From positions 186,001-250,000 of the forward strand of contig JAAYVE010000024.1 in assembly GCA_012517315.1 (NCBI GenBank): a DNA stretch of 64,000 nucleotides. The letters run 5' to 3'. This document shows positions 1 through 7,997 of this stretch, in pieces (position 1 is the stretch's first letter; the number at the start of each line of letters is the position of its first letter). A model generated the notes under the pieces. That model saw only the letters and a list, made by a program, of their open reading frames with translations, was not told where the DNA came from and ran no database searches. This DNA is from Deltaproteobacteria bacterium. GTDB taxonomy: Bacteria > Desulfobacterota > Syntrophobacteria > Syntrophobacterales > Syntrophobacteraceae. The position numbers were made by a program, and so were the translations under genes.

Positions 1-78
1 TCATTCATACGACCTTGTCCATCAATGCTTCCGTGCCAGCGGGATCGAGGGGTCCCGTCCCCCATCCAATCGCGGTCC

Positions 79-975
79 TCAATAGGTGCGCATGGTCCCG
101 TGGCGTTTGCCGAGCACTTCCAGTGTATCGTTGATCACCACGAAGGCGTGGGGGTCGATATCGAAAACCATCTCCTTCATGCGGGGCAGTTCCGTGAGGG
201 TGATGATACTGAGGATCACTTCTTTTTCTTCCCCCGTATAGGCTCCGGAGCCGTGGAGAAAAGTCACCCCGCGATTGAGCCTGACCAGAATCTGGTCGGC
301 GATGAGCCGGGCCTGGTCGGACACGATGAGGATGGATTTCCTCTGGTTGAACCCCGTGAGAACGGAGTCCATGGCCTTGGAGCTGGTGTATACGTAGATG
401 AGGGAATAGAGGGTTCTTTCCAGATCCACGAAGTAGGCGCCGGCGGCGAGGACAAGGGCATTGGCGAGAAAAAAGGTGAATCCCATCCGGAAGCCGAATT
501 TCTTGTTCACGGCTACCGCCAGGATATCCACGCCGCCGCCCGACCCCTGGGACCGCAGGATGATGCCCACACCGATGCCGCAGACGATGCCCCCGAGGAT
601 TGCCGCCAGGATGGCGTTCTGGATGTGGATGGGCGGCGTGCGCATGAGCCAGGCCGCGAGGGAGAAAGAGGTCATGCCGAAGGCTGTGTAAAGGAGGAAA
701 CGGCGGCTTACCCCGAACCAACCGAGAAGCACGAGGGGGATGTTGAGGAAGAAATAATAGATGCCGGTGTTGACAACGGGAAAGAGGTAATGGAGCACAA
801 GGGCGACTCCGATGAGCCCTCCGCTGAGAAGCTGGGATGGAAGGAGAATGCTGTTCAGTCCTGCGGCGAAGACGCAGCTGCCTGCGCACATGAGAAAGAG
901 GTTCCAAAGGATATTTATCCAACCTCTGCGTTTCACAGGCAGTGAACCCGGGGCGGCCTTTTCCCTCTTTTCCAT
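79..975 (-). CDS. YitT family integral membrane protein
   Basis: A 298-residue membrane protein of the YitT type (DUF161 plus C-terminal DUF2179). About five hydrophobic segments fill residues 20-180, including a Gly-rich stretch with a GSGGGVDIL motif near 145, which is typical of the family. The soluble C-terminus (about 215-290) has the DUF2179 pattern, with VTFLHGSGAYTG and a run of beta-strand-like residues. Length matches the family (280-300 residues). The function of the family is not settled; a transport or regulatory role in the inner membrane is usually assumed. The gene stands alone at the window edge, so the neighbours give no further clue. Confidence 0.85.
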   Translation of the reverse strand: MEKREKAAPGSLPVKRRGWINILWNLFLMCAGSCVFAAGLNSILLPSQLLSGGLIGVALVLHYLFPVVNTGIYYFFLNIPLVLLGWFGVSRRFLLYTAFGMTSFSLAAWLMRTPPIHIQNAILAAILGGIVCGIGVGIILRSQGSGGGVDILAVAVNKKFGFRMGFTFFLANALVLAAGAYFVDLERTLYSLIYVYTSSKAMDSVLTGFNQRKSILIVSDQARLIADQILVRLNRGVTFLHGSGAYTGEEKEVILSIITLTELPRMKEMVFDIDPHAFVVINDTLEVLGKRHGTMRTY

Positions 976-1251
976 CCCTGGACCTAGTCCTTTCCCTTTC
1001 CTCGTTTACAGCGAATGCTAGAAAAAAAACCGAAGGCGGGTCAAGGACTAAACAGACTGTGTTCGGTTTCCGTCGCCCCTTTGTCCTCCCCGATGGGTAG
1101 GAAGGGATTCGATCCCGTGGACGGACGGTTTTTTCGTGTCTGCGGCTGAAGGTTCTGGTATAAGAATGGATTGTGTGAATCACAGGGTACCGGCGAAGGA
1201 GAAAGGCGGGTTCAGGACGGACATTGGAACAGCCCGGAGCAAAGGAGTGCC

Positions 1252-1641
1252 ATGGAGGAGAGATTCGAGTTGAAAGGGACCCAGGTGGTTTTGGATCGTC
1301 AGACGGGGTTGGTCTGGCAGCGAGGGGCTTCCCGGGACCGAATGGTCTGGAAGGACGGTTTCGCGTACGTGGACGAAATGAATCGGATCCGCTACGGTGG
1401 ATACAACGACTGGCGCTATCCGTCCAAAGATGAACTGTGCAGCCTCATCCAATCGGAGGAAGACCGCACCACGGGCCTCTTTATCGATTCTCTGTTCGAA
1501 AGGCAAAGAAACTGCTGGACTTCGAGCCCCGCAGGTCATCACCGGGCTGTTTACGTGGATTTCTATTACGGGGATGCCTACATCATCGAGGAAAACTATG
1601 CCAACCATTTCGTCCGCGCTGTCCGGTCGGAAGAGGGATGA
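1252..1641 (+). CDS. DUF1566 (Lcl C-terminal-like) domain protein
   Basis: A 129-residue protein that is almost entirely one DUF1566 module. The family signature is clear: VVLDRQTGLVWQR at the N-terminus, GGYNDWRYPSKDEL around residue 50, then a Trp/Ser-containing core and the closing FVRAVR. The start at 1252 is chosen because AAAGGAG lies at 1241-1247; the frame is open further upstream, but only with a TTG start that has no ribosome site. No signal peptide is visible with this start, so it is probably cytoplasmic. The biochemical role of DUF1566 is unknown; related domains occur in surface and repeat-containing proteins. Confidence 0.75.
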   Translation: MEERFELKGTQVVLDRQTGLVWQRGASRDRMVWKDGFAYVDEMNRIRYGGYNDWRYPSKDELCSLIQSEEDRTTGLFIDSLFERQRNCWTSSPAGHHRAVYVDFYYGDAYIIEENYANHFVRAVRSEEG

Positions 1642-1774
1642 GAGGGGCTGACGCGGTGCTTGCACATAGGGGGCCGGTGATCCTACCCATTGGGAAAAGG
1701 GGAGTGAGGAGTGCGGTGAGCGGGCGGCGTGAGCGCTCAGCGCCTGAAACGGTCTGTCTCCCGGGGAACGATTC

Positions 1775-2326
1775 ATGATACAGGTGGTTCTAATTGAACC
1801 TGAAATTCCCCAGAACACCGGGAATATTGCTCGAACGTGCGCGGCCACCCACACTCCCCTGCACCTTGTGGAACCCTTGGGGTTCAGGATCACGGACCGG
1901 CATCTGAAGAGGGCGGGCCTGGATTACTGGCAACATGTCAGGTTGAGTGTCCATGCGGGCATCCGGGCTCTGCGCGAGGCACTGGGAAGCTTTCGGTGGG
2001 TGTGTTTTTCCGCCCGCGGCCAGCGGTCATACCACGAATTCGCGTTCCTGCCCGGTGACTGCCTGGTCTTTGGTCCTGAAACGCGAGGTCTTCCCGACGA
2101 ATTCATGGGAAACGAACCAGGAAACAATGTCGTGAACATCCCCATCGATCGGACGCGGGTGAGGAGTCTCAACCTGGCCACTACCGTTGGGGTTGCCCTT
2201 TTCGAGGCCCTGCGCCAGACAACGGCTTTCAAGGGGAAGGGCATCTGGATGGCTACGGCGGATGTTGCGCCGCAAACTGAGAAGAAAGGCACAAGAGCGA
2301 TTCCACCTTCAAGGTCCTGTTTCTGA
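1775..2326 (+). CDS. trmL: tRNA (cytidine(34)-2'-O)-methyltransferase
   Basis: A 183-residue SPOUT-class methyltransferase, TrmL (YibK) type, which 2'-O-methylates the wobble nucleotide of tRNA-Leu isoacceptors using S-adenosylmethionine. The N-terminus VLIEPEIPQNTGNIART is the family hallmark. The knot-forming SAM-binding part is visible as FGPETRGLP near residue 100 and IPIDRTRVRSLNLATTVGVALFE near 125-150. Length is slightly above the usual 155-165 residues because of a polar C-terminal tail of about 25 residues. It stands between the DUF1566 gene and a poorly defined stretch. Confidence 0.92.
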   Translation: MIQVVLIEPEIPQNTGNIARTCAATHTPLHLVEPLGFRITDRHLKRAGLDYWQHVRLSVHAGIRALREALGSFRWVCFSARGQRSYHEFAFLPGDCLVFGPETRGLPDEFMGNEPGNNVVNIPIDRTRVRSLNLATTVGVALFEALRQTTAFKGKGIWMATADVAPQTEKKGTRAIPPSRSCF

Positions 2327-2377
2327 AAATGGTGCTCCATTGGACGGTCTGCAGCTGGTTACGCATGACAACGGAGA

Positions 2378-2536
2378 ATGACGATTCACTTTTTCATGTT
2401 CCAGACTCCAGCGGGAGAGATCAGGATGATCAAGGCAGAAGAGACGGCTGTAGTGGAGAGACTCCATAAATTGTGTCCGGAGATCCGGCAGATGGGGATC
2501 CAGGTCCATGTGCTGCGAAAGGGGGGCCGCTATTGA
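2378..2536 (+). CDS. possible small ORF of 52 residues
   Basis: A short ATG-initiated ORF too small for routine calling. It has a purine-rich stretch (CGGAGA) directly before the start, but the spacing is very short. The peptide has no signal sequence, membrane segment or recognised motif; the middle is moderately charged (IKAEETAVVERLHKLCPEI). The surrounding bases 2327-2711 contain no better candidate, and I see no terminator or repeat there. It may be a real small protein or chance. Confidence 0.3.
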   Translation: MTIHFFMFQTPAGEIRMIKAEETAVVERLHKLCPEIRQMGIQVHVLRKGGRY

Positions 2537-2711
2537 ATTGCCATGTTCGAGAGCAGGGGCTGCTCTAAGAGGACTCCGCCGCTTTGCTCCTTCATCATGG
2601 ACGCGAACCAAATCGACACGGATTTCAATTCCTCTTTGTCCCAATGGTCCGAATGCCTGGTGGAAGCCTTGAATCTGGCCAGACGGAGAATGGGATTCGG
2701 ACGCAGAGTGC

Positions 2712-3245
2712 ATGACCCATCCTGTTAGACTTCGATTTCGCCGACGCCCCAGAGAATGTGACGTTGTCATCGAGTGGAAGGGAGCCCTGTGGAGAAGTGC
2801 AAACACGAACCTCTCCATCGGTGACCTGCTGGCAACCCTCAAGGGCTATGGCCCCATGGAAATCGTGGAATTCGTGCGGCCGGGGCATTGGCGGGGACGC
2901 ATGAACCTGGGTTTTTCCAGTGACGGTGTGAAGGAGGTCACGCTGCTGGAACTGGTCGTCCACGGGGAGAAACGCAAGGGGAAGGGCAGAGAGGCCCTTT
3001 TGTGGCTCAAGAAAATCTTCTCCGCTTTGCTTTATGCCCAGGATTTCGGCTTCGGTCGCATCCTCGACGGATTGGAGGGAAGCTTTCCTTTCTGGATGCA
3101 GATGTTCCGGGAAGGGATCCTGGAGGGGTTGGAAGGGGAAATTTGCCAGATTCACCGAGGAATGACTCCACAGGAAATCGATGAAATGGAAGAGCGTGTG
3201 AGGCGTTCCATCGCCGCGCTGAGAATGGACGCAGAGGGAGCATGA
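2712..3245 (+). CDS. GNAT-like hypothetical protein
   Basis: A 177-residue protein without a firm family assignment. Residues about 70-115 read like the acetyl-CoA-binding region of GNAT acetyltransferases: a hydrophobic strand (LLELVVH) followed by GEKRKGKGREALLWL, comparable to the R/Q-x-x-G-x-G/A loop and following helix. The later FPFWMQMFREG resembles the FWxxxGF end of the fold. Its stop codon overlaps the start of rfaE2 in an ATGA arrangement, so the two are translationally coupled. No substrate can be named. The start is uncertain because no strong ribosome site precedes it. Confidence 0.55.
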   Translation: MTHPVRLRFRRRPRECDVVIEWKGALWRSANTNLSIGDLLATLKGYGPMEIVEFVRPGHWRGRMNLGFSSDGVKEVTLLELVVHGEKRKGKGREALLWLKKIFSALLYAQDFGFGRILDGLEGSFPFWMQMFREGILEGLEGEICQIHRGMTPQEIDEMEERVRRSIAALRMDAEGA

Positions 3246-3730
3246 GGGCGCGGGAAAAGATCAAGTCGCTGGGGGAGCTTTCAGTCATCCGGGAAGCGGC
3301 TAGAGAGGCGGGGCGACAGGTGGTGTTCACCAACGGTTGCTTCGACCTCCTGCACATCGGGCACATCCGTTACCTGGAGGCGGCCAGGCTCCTCGGAGAC
3401 CTGCTCATCGTCGCCGTGAACAGCGACGCTTCTGTGACGGCCATTAAAGGACCCCTGCGTCCCATCACCGGTGAAAGGGAGCGTTGCGAACTGGTTGCTG
3501 CTCTCCAGTGCGTGGATTTCGTGGTTTCCTTTGAAACGGCGGATCCTCTGCCTCTCATTGAAGCGCTTAAGCCAGACGTCCTGGTGAAAGGAGCGGACTG
3601 GCCCCTGGAGTCCATCGTTGGGGGCGAGGTGGTGCGCAGGGAAGGGGGACGCGTGGTGCGGATTCCACTGGTGCCCGAATGTTCCACGAGTGGAATCATC
3701 CAAAGGATCGTGACCCGGTTCGGTCGTTGA
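3242..3730 (+). CDS. rfaE2: D-glycero-beta-D-manno-heptose 1-phosphate adenylyltransferase
   Basis: A 162-residue cytidylyltransferase-like enzyme that activates D-glycero-D-manno-heptose 1-phosphate with ATP to ADP-heptose, the donor for the LPS inner core. Nucleotidyltransferase motifs are plain: FTNGCFDLLHIGHIRYLE (HxGH) near residue 30, VAVNSD near 60, and VPECSTSGII (the ISxTxxI-like motif) near the end. It is the stand-alone C-terminal half of HldE; the kinase half is not in this window. It overlaps the GNAT-like gene by four bases and is followed by a TPR membrane protein. Confidence 0.93.
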   Translation: MRAREKIKSLGELSVIREAAREAGRQVVFTNGCFDLLHIGHIRYLEAARLLGDLLIVAVNSDASVTAIKGPLRPITGERERCELVAALQCVDFVVSFETADPLPLIEALKPDVLVKGADWPLESIVGGEVVRREGGRVVRIPLVPECSTSGIIQRIVTRFGR

Positions 3731-3880
3731 GTGAGCGGACCCCCATGATGGCGGATTGGATGCGTTTGACCCCGGATGCCCGACGCAGCCGCGCCCTTTG
3801 CTTGTGCGTCGGGAGAGAGGCATGGGGCCAGTGAGTGCAGTTCATGGACCGTTTTTACGAATCTTCAAGGAGTTTTGAGC

Positions 3881-4597
3881 TTGAGTCCAAGAAGAATCCG
3901 GCCGGAAAAGAAACTGGTCGAAAAGATCGAAAACCCTGCGGAGCTTGCCGAGACGCTGAGGGAGCGCCTTGAGAGACATCAGAACAAGCTCATCGGCGGT
4001 GCGCTGGTTTTTTTCCTCATCGTTGCAGGAGGCTTCGGGTACGGTGCTTATAAGGCCTCGCAGGAGAGAAAGGCGGAGGCCGAATACGCAAGGATCGTCA
4101 GGAACTGGCCGGGGGGCCGGGCGGCAAACCAGGAGGCGCTTAGCTCGATTGTGGGGGAACTGGAAAAGTACATGGACCGGTTCGGTTCGGCCGATGCATC
4201 CCGAAACGCCCAGCTGGATCTGGGTAAGGGCTGTTATGATTTGGGGCGATACGAAGAGGCTCTAAAATGGAGCCGAATGGCCCTGGAGAGATCGGGGAAT
4301 GACCGAGGCATGAGGCTTCTTGCACGCTATCAGACTGCACTGGCCCTGGAAGCCCTGAGGCGATACGACGAGGCCAAGGAGATGTGGACGACCCTGGGGG
4401 CTGAAGGAGACGAGAGCCTGCGGCGTGAGGTGGAATGGCGTCTGGGGATGTTAGCCATGGTCCAGGGAGATCACGGCAGGGCGGTGGAACACCTGGAAAA
4501 GGCATTGAAAACGGAAGGGAGTTATCCGGGGGAGCCACTCATCCAGACCGGGCTGGCTGAAGCGAAAGGCAAGGTCGCAGGGGGCGGGGGATCCTGA
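3881..4597 (+). CDS. membrane-anchored TPR protein, YfgM-like
   Basis: A 238-residue protein with a short cytoplasmic N-terminus, one membrane segment (about residues 34-56) and a C-terminal domain containing tetratricopeptide-like helices (YDLGRYEEALKWSRMAL, YQTALALEALRRYDEAKEMW, GDHGRAVEHLEKAL). This is the layout of YfgM-type proteins, which sit at the Sec translocon with periplasmic chaperones. A TTG start at 3881 is preferred because AAGGAG lies eight bases upstream (3867-3872); the frame is open to 3776, but that part has no ribosome site. The role is inferred from topology only. Confidence 0.65.
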   Translation: MSPRRIRPEKKLVEKIENPAELAETLRERLERHQNKLIGGALVFFLIVAGGFGYGAYKASQERKAEAEYARIVRNWPGGRAANQEALSSIVGELEKYMDRFGSADASRNAQLDLGKGCYDLGRYEEALKWSRMALERSGNDRGMRLLARYQTALALEALRRYDEAKEMWTTLGAEGDESLRREVEWRLGMLAMVQGDHGRAVEHLEKALKTEGSYPGEPLIQTGLAEAKGKVAGGGGS

Positions 4598-4654
4598 TAC
4601 GGTGAAATCAACGGAATGGACAGGCGGTTGGGCTGTGGCTGTCCAGATTTTTCC

Positions 4655-4683
4655 TTGACACGCCGGGCCAAATTGGCTATCCG
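4655..4683 (+). promoter_or_regulatory. sigma-70-like promoter of the paaK-liv operon
   Basis: A perfect TTGACA at 4655-4660, a 17-base spacer and TATCCG at 4678-4683. The -10 is weak, but spacing and -35 are ideal. Transcription would begin near 4690, about 40 bases before the leader-peptide start. Confidence 0.55.
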
Positions 4684-4729
4684 TGTACCTCCCCTTCGCA
4701 GATTTCGGTAACAGAGGAGGAGACAGAAG

Positions 4730-4813
4730 ATGACCCGGTTTTACACCTGCAGCTGCTTTTACTTCCGGGGTGGGTTCTACTTTGAGAAGCCTGCCTGTGG
4801 GGTGGCATGGTAG
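4730..4813 (+). CDS. Phe/Tyr-rich leader peptide of an attenuator
   Basis: A 27-codon ORF with a strong ribosome site (AGGAGG at 4715-4720, nine bases from ATG). The peptide has five Phe and three Tyr: Phe4-Tyr5, Phe10-Tyr11-Phe12 and Phe16-Tyr17-Phe18, plus a final Trp27 just before the stop. Such clustering is what known leader peptides of phe/tyr/trp operons show. It is followed by mutually exclusive hairpins and a Rho-independent terminator before paaK. Inference: a ribosome slowed at these codons by shortage of charged tRNA-Phe or tRNA-Tyr would alter folding of the downstream RNA. The peptide itself probably has no function. Confidence 0.72.
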   Translation: MTRFYTCSCFYFRGGFYFEKPACGVAW

Positions 4814-4837
4814 GGTCTACCGGTCGCTGAATTGGCC

Positions 4838-4877
4838 AAAACCATGGGTGGGCGAAGATGCAGGAACCCATGGTTTT
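4838..4877 (+). promoter_or_regulatory. attenuator hairpin, perfect 12-bp stem
   Basis: AAAACCATGGGT (4838-4849) and ACCCATGGTTTT (4866-4877) are exact reverse complements around a 16-base loop. The downstream arm, with two further bases (GGAACCCAT, 4863-4871), can instead pair with ATGGGTTCC at 4903-4911, which includes part of the terminator's 3' arm. It can also pair with TGGGTTC at 4771-4777, inside leader codons 14-16. One arm thus has three competing partners. Confidence 0.7.
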
Positions 4878-4886
4878 CCCGTTTTC

Positions 4887-4924
4887 AAGCCGTGGAATTC
4901 CGATGGGTTCCGCGGCTTTTTTTT
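4887..4924 (+). terminator. Rho-independent terminator of the paaK leader
   Basis: An 11-bp stem, AAGCCGTGGAA (4887-4897) with TTCCGCGGCTT (4908-4918), with one G-U pair and a 10-base loop, running into eight T (4917-4924). It lies between leader peptide and paaK, about 48 bases before the gene, so it must be read through for the operon to be expressed. Confidence 0.82.
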
Positions 4925-4971
4925 ACCCGTTTGGGGATGGGCGAATATCTACTGATGAGGGAGGCTGGAGC

Positions 4972-6273
4972 ATGATACACAACATGGAGTTTGAAACTCT
5001 ACCCCGGGAGGCCCTGGAGGCGATTCAGCTCCGGCGTTTGCGCGCAACGGTGGAGCGTGTGAACGCCACGGTACCCTTCTACAGGGAGAAATTCCGGCAG
5101 GCGGGGATCGTACCCGCAGACATCAAGAGCCTCAAGGATCTTCAAAGGCTTCCATTCACCACCAAGGCCGATCTGCGGGACAATTACCCATTCGGGATGT
5201 TCGCGGTCCCCATGGACAACGTGGTGAGAATCCATGCCTCCTCGGGGACTACGGGGAAACCCACGGTGGTGGGATACACGGCGCGGGACATCGAAATGTG
5301 GGCCGAACTCATGGCCCGATCCCTGGCTGCGGGTGGGGCCTCCCGGGGGGACATCATCCACAATGCCTACGGGTACGGCTTGTTCACCGGGGGACTCGGA
5401 GTTCATTACGGGGCGGAGCGCCTGGGGGCCTCCGTCATTCCCATTTCCGGTGGGAATACCAAGCGCCAGGTCATGATCATGAAGGATTTCGGTCCGACGA
5501 TTCTCACGTGCACGCCCTCCTACGCCCTCCATCTCGCCGAAGTGGCCACTGAAATGGGTATTGATTTCAAAGATCTGCGGTTCAAGTCGGGAGTCTTCGG
5601 TGCGGAACCCTGGTCGGAAGGCATGCGCGAGGAGATCGAACGCAAACTGCACCTGACGGCGGTGGACATCTATGGTTTGAGCGAGGTGATCGGGCCAGGG
5701 GTTTCCATCGAATGCATCGAGGCCAAGAAGGGGCTCCATATTTTCGAGGATCATTTTATCGCGGAGGTCATCAACCCCGAGACGGAAGAAGTCCTGCCCT
5801 ACGGAGAGACGGGTGAGCTGGTTTTCACTTCCATCACCAAAGAGGCCTTTCCCATCATCCGCTACCGAACGCGGGACATCACCTCCCTCAATCCCGAGCC
5901 CTGCGTGTGCGGGCGCACCCTCATGCGCATGAACCGGGTGAGCGGCCGCACGGACGACATGCTCATCATCCGCGGGGTCAACGTGTTTCCGTCGCAAATC
6001 GAGAGTGTCCTCATGGAGATCGAAGGGGTGGAACCTCATTACCAACTGGTGGTGGACCGGGTGGACAACCTGGACATCCTGTCCGTGATGGTGGAAGTCG
6101 GGGAGGGGACCTTTTCCGACGAGGTGCGGGTGCTGCAGGATCTGGAGAAAAAGATCACCAAGAATATCAAAGAGTATCTGGGTGTTTCCGTGAAAGTCAA
6201 GCTGGTGGAGCCGAAGACCATCGCTCGCAGCGAGGGCAAGGCTCAGCGTGTCATCGACAACCGGAAGCTGTAA
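4972..6273 (+). CDS. paaK: phenylacetate-CoA ligase family protein
   Basis: A 433-residue ANL-superfamily AMP-forming ligase of the PaaK type. It adenylates an aryl acid such as phenylacetate or indoleacetate and transfers it to CoA in the cytoplasm. The phosphate loop SSGTTGKPT is at residues 90-98, YGLSEV follows near 235, the hinge region shows [10 protein letters not shown], and the C-terminal catalytic lysine is K423 in SEGKAQRV. All key residues are present. The start at 4972 has AGGGAGG seven bases upstream; an upstream in-frame ATG at 4858 would begin inside the attenuator and is rejected. It is first in an operon with ACT and liv genes, so the substrate is probably an aryl acid linked to aromatic amino acids. 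Confidence 0.9.
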   Translation: MIHNMEFETLPREALEAIQLRRLRATVERVNATVPFYREKFRQAGIVPADIKSLKDLQRLPFTTKADLRDNYPFGMFAVPMDNVVRIHASSGTTGKPTVVGYTARDIEMWAELMARSLAAGGASRGDIIHNAYGYGLFTGGLGVHYGAERLGASVIPISGGNTKRQVMIMKDFGPTILTCTPSYALHLAEVATEMGIDFKDLRFKSGVFGAEPWSEGMREEIERKLHLTAVDIYGLSEVIGPGVSIECIEAKKGLHIFEDHFIAEVINPETEEVLPYGETGELVFTSITKEAFPIIRYRTRDITSLNPEPCVCGRTLMRMNRVSGRTDDMLIIRGVNVFPSQIESVLMEIEGVEPHYQLVVDRVDNLDILSVMVEVGEGTFSDEVRVLQDLEKKITKNIKEYLGVSVKVKLVEPKTIARSEGKAQRVIDNRKL

Positions 6274-6316
6274 GGCGGCCCGTGGGATGCGTCCAGAGAA
6301 GGAAGGAGGATCGGCC

Positions 6317-6748
6317 ATGCGAGTGGAACAGATTTCTGTTTTCCTGGAAAACAAGGCGGGAAGGCTCTGCGAAGTGACCCGCATCTTGTCCGAAGCGAAC
6401 ATCAACATCCGTGCCCTGTCCCTGGCGGACACTTCCGATTTTGGAATCCTGCGGCTCATCGTCAACGACAACGACAAGGCGAGGGAGGTTCTCAAGGAAC
6501 GGGGTTTCACCGTGGGGAAGACCGAAGTGGTGGCGGTGGAGGTGGACGATCGCCCGGGGGGGCTCCACAGGATCCTGGACGTCTTGTTCAAGGCCAACGT
6601 CAACGTGGAGTACATGTACGCCTTTGTGCAGCAAAGCGGTGACAACGCCGTGATCATCTTTCGGTTCGACAATCCGGACGATGCCGTCAAGATCCTCGAG
6701 AAAAACAACGTGACGGTGATCGGCGGGGAGAAGCTCTACAAGATGTGA
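6317..6748 (+). CDS. tandem ACT-domain protein
   Basis: A 143-residue protein built from two ACT domains: residues 1-68 ([29 protein letters not shown]) and 70-140 ([32 protein letters not shown]). ACT domains bind amino acids and act as regulatory modules. No catalytic or DNA-binding region is attached. GGAGG stands just before the ATG. Between paaK and livJ in the same direction, it is likely a small-molecule sensor that adjusts the pathway, possibly reading an aromatic or branched-chain amino acid. Whether it binds PaaK or another partner cannot be told from sequence. Confidence 0.85.
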   Translation: MRVEQISVFLENKAGRLCEVTRILSEANINIRALSLADTSDFGILRLIVNDNDKAREVLKERGFTVGKTEVVAVEVDDRPGGLHRILDVLFKANVNVEYMYAFVQQSGDNAVIIFRFDNPDDAVKILEKNNVTVIGGEKLYKM

Positions 6749-6753
6749 GGCTG

Positions 6754-6772
6754 CGGCCCCTTTGTGGGGCCG
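6754..6772 (+). promoter_or_regulatory. intra-operon hairpin between ACT gene and livJ
   Basis: CGGCCCC (6754-6760) and GGGGCCG (6766-6772) form a perfect 7-bp GC stem with a 5-base loop. No T-run follows immediately, so it is more likely an mRNA processing or stability element than a full terminator. Confidence 0.45.
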
Positions 6773-6813
6773 GGCGGATCTTTGGACTTTTGCCGATGAG
6801 GAAGGAGACAGTC

Positions 6814-7974
6814 ATGAGACAAACGGAATCCCGCTGGATGGTGACCCTGGTGCTGTGTGCCGCGGTTATGCTCGGCATGGCACACTCTCACGCATGGGCG
6901 AAGGAACCGTACCGTATTGGGGGCGTTTTTTCCATCACGGGTGCCAGCTCTTTTCTCGGAGACCCTGAAAAGAAGAGCATGGAGATGGCCATTGAGGAGA
7001 TCAACGCTCGAGGGGGCATCGACGGCCACCTCCTGGAGGCGGTGATCTACGACGATGAAGGGGATCCCACCAAGGCGGTCCTGAATGCCACCAAGCTCAT
7101 CAGCAAGGACAACGTCATCGCCATCATCGGGCCAAGCCTGACCCCCACGACGCTCGCCATCGTCCCCATGGTGGAGAAGGAAAAGATCCCCCTCATCAGT
7201 TGCGCCGCGGGCATCAAGATCACAGAGCCCGTGAAACCGTTTGTCTTCAAGACGGCACAAAGTGATGTTCTGGCGGTGAATGCCATTTATAGTCATATGA
7301 AGAAGGGCAAGCTGCAGAAGATCGGGATCATCACTGTTGCCAACGCATTTGGGGAGAGTGGCCAGGAACAGCTCAACGCCCAGGCGGCCAAGTACGGGAT
7401 AGAGATCGTCCAGTCGGAAAGCTTCGGGGCCAAGGACACGGACATGACCGCCCAGCTCACCAAGCTCCGGTCCGCCAATCCCCAGGCCATCGTGTGCTGG
7501 GGAACCAATCCCGGGCCCGCCGTCATTTCCAAGAACATCCAGCAGATGAACATGAAAATGCCACTCTATCAAAGCCATGGCGTGGCGTCACCCAAGTTTC
7601 TCGAACTGGCGGGGGATGCCGCCGAGGGGACTTATCTGCCCACAGGGAAGATCCTGGTAACGGGCCAGTTGGCCGAGGGCGATCCGCAGAAACCTGTGCT
7701 CCAGCACTACGTGCAAGAGTTTGAAAAGAAATACCAGATGCCCGTTTCGGGATTTGGGGGATATGCCTACGATGCCGTCCATATTCTTGCCAAGGCCTTG
7801 CCGGGTACCGAAGGCAATAAGGAAAAGATCCGGGACAGCCTGGAAAAGGTGCGGGGACTTGTCGGCGTGACGGGCACCTTCAATTTCTCACCCACTGACC
7901 ACAACGGGCTGGGAGAGGATGCGTTCGTCATGGTGCAGATCCAGAAGGGGAACTGGAAGCTGTTGGAAAAGTAA
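6814..7974 (+). CDS. livJ: branched-chain amino acid ABC transporter substrate-binding protein
   Basis: A 386-residue periplasmic binding protein of the Leu/Ile/Val family (type I fold). The signal peptide is visible (basic start, hydrophobic stretch, then AWA before KEPYRIG). The mature part opens with the usual IGGVFSITGASSFLG and has DDEGDPTKAVLNATKLI and GPSLTPTTLAIVPM, characteristic of LivJ-type proteins. The start at 6814 follows GAAGGAG by six bases. Its operon partners (paaK, ACT, liv) suggest the ligand may be an aromatic compound or amino acid rather than leucine; sequence alone does not settle this. Confidence 0.88.
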   Translation: MRQTESRWMVTLVLCAAVMLGMAHSHAWAKEPYRIGGVFSITGASSFLGDPEKKSMEMAIEEINARGGIDGHLLEAVIYDDEGDPTKAVLNATKLISKDNVIAIIGPSLTPTTLAIVPMVEKEKIPLISCAAGIKITEPVKPFVFKTAQSDVLAVNAIYSHMKKGKLQKIGIITVANAFGESGQEQLNAQAAKYGIEIVQSESFGAKDTDMTAQLTKLRSANPQAIVCWGTNPGPAVISKNIQQMNMKMPLYQSHGVASPKFLELAGDAAEGTYLPTGKILVTGQLAEGDPQKPVLQHYVQEFEKKYQMPVSGFGGYAYDAVHILAKALPGTEGNKEKIRDSLEKVRGLVGVTGTFNFSPTDHNGLGEDAFVMVQIQKGNWKLLEK

Positions 7975-7997
7975 AAAATCGGGAACATAGGCTTTTC

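Noticed and set aside
5-1183. Long minus-strand open frame overlapping yitT
   Set aside because: Arg/Pro-rich composition typical of a GC-rich antisense frame; it has no motif and covers the recognised YitT gene.
2543-2728. 61-residue plus-strand ORF before the GNAT-like gene
   Set aside because: No ribosome site, no motif, overlaps the start of the next gene.
4858-4971. N-terminal extension of paaK
   Set aside because: It would translate the attenuator terminator; the AGGGAGG-preceded ATG at 4972 gives the normal family N-terminus.
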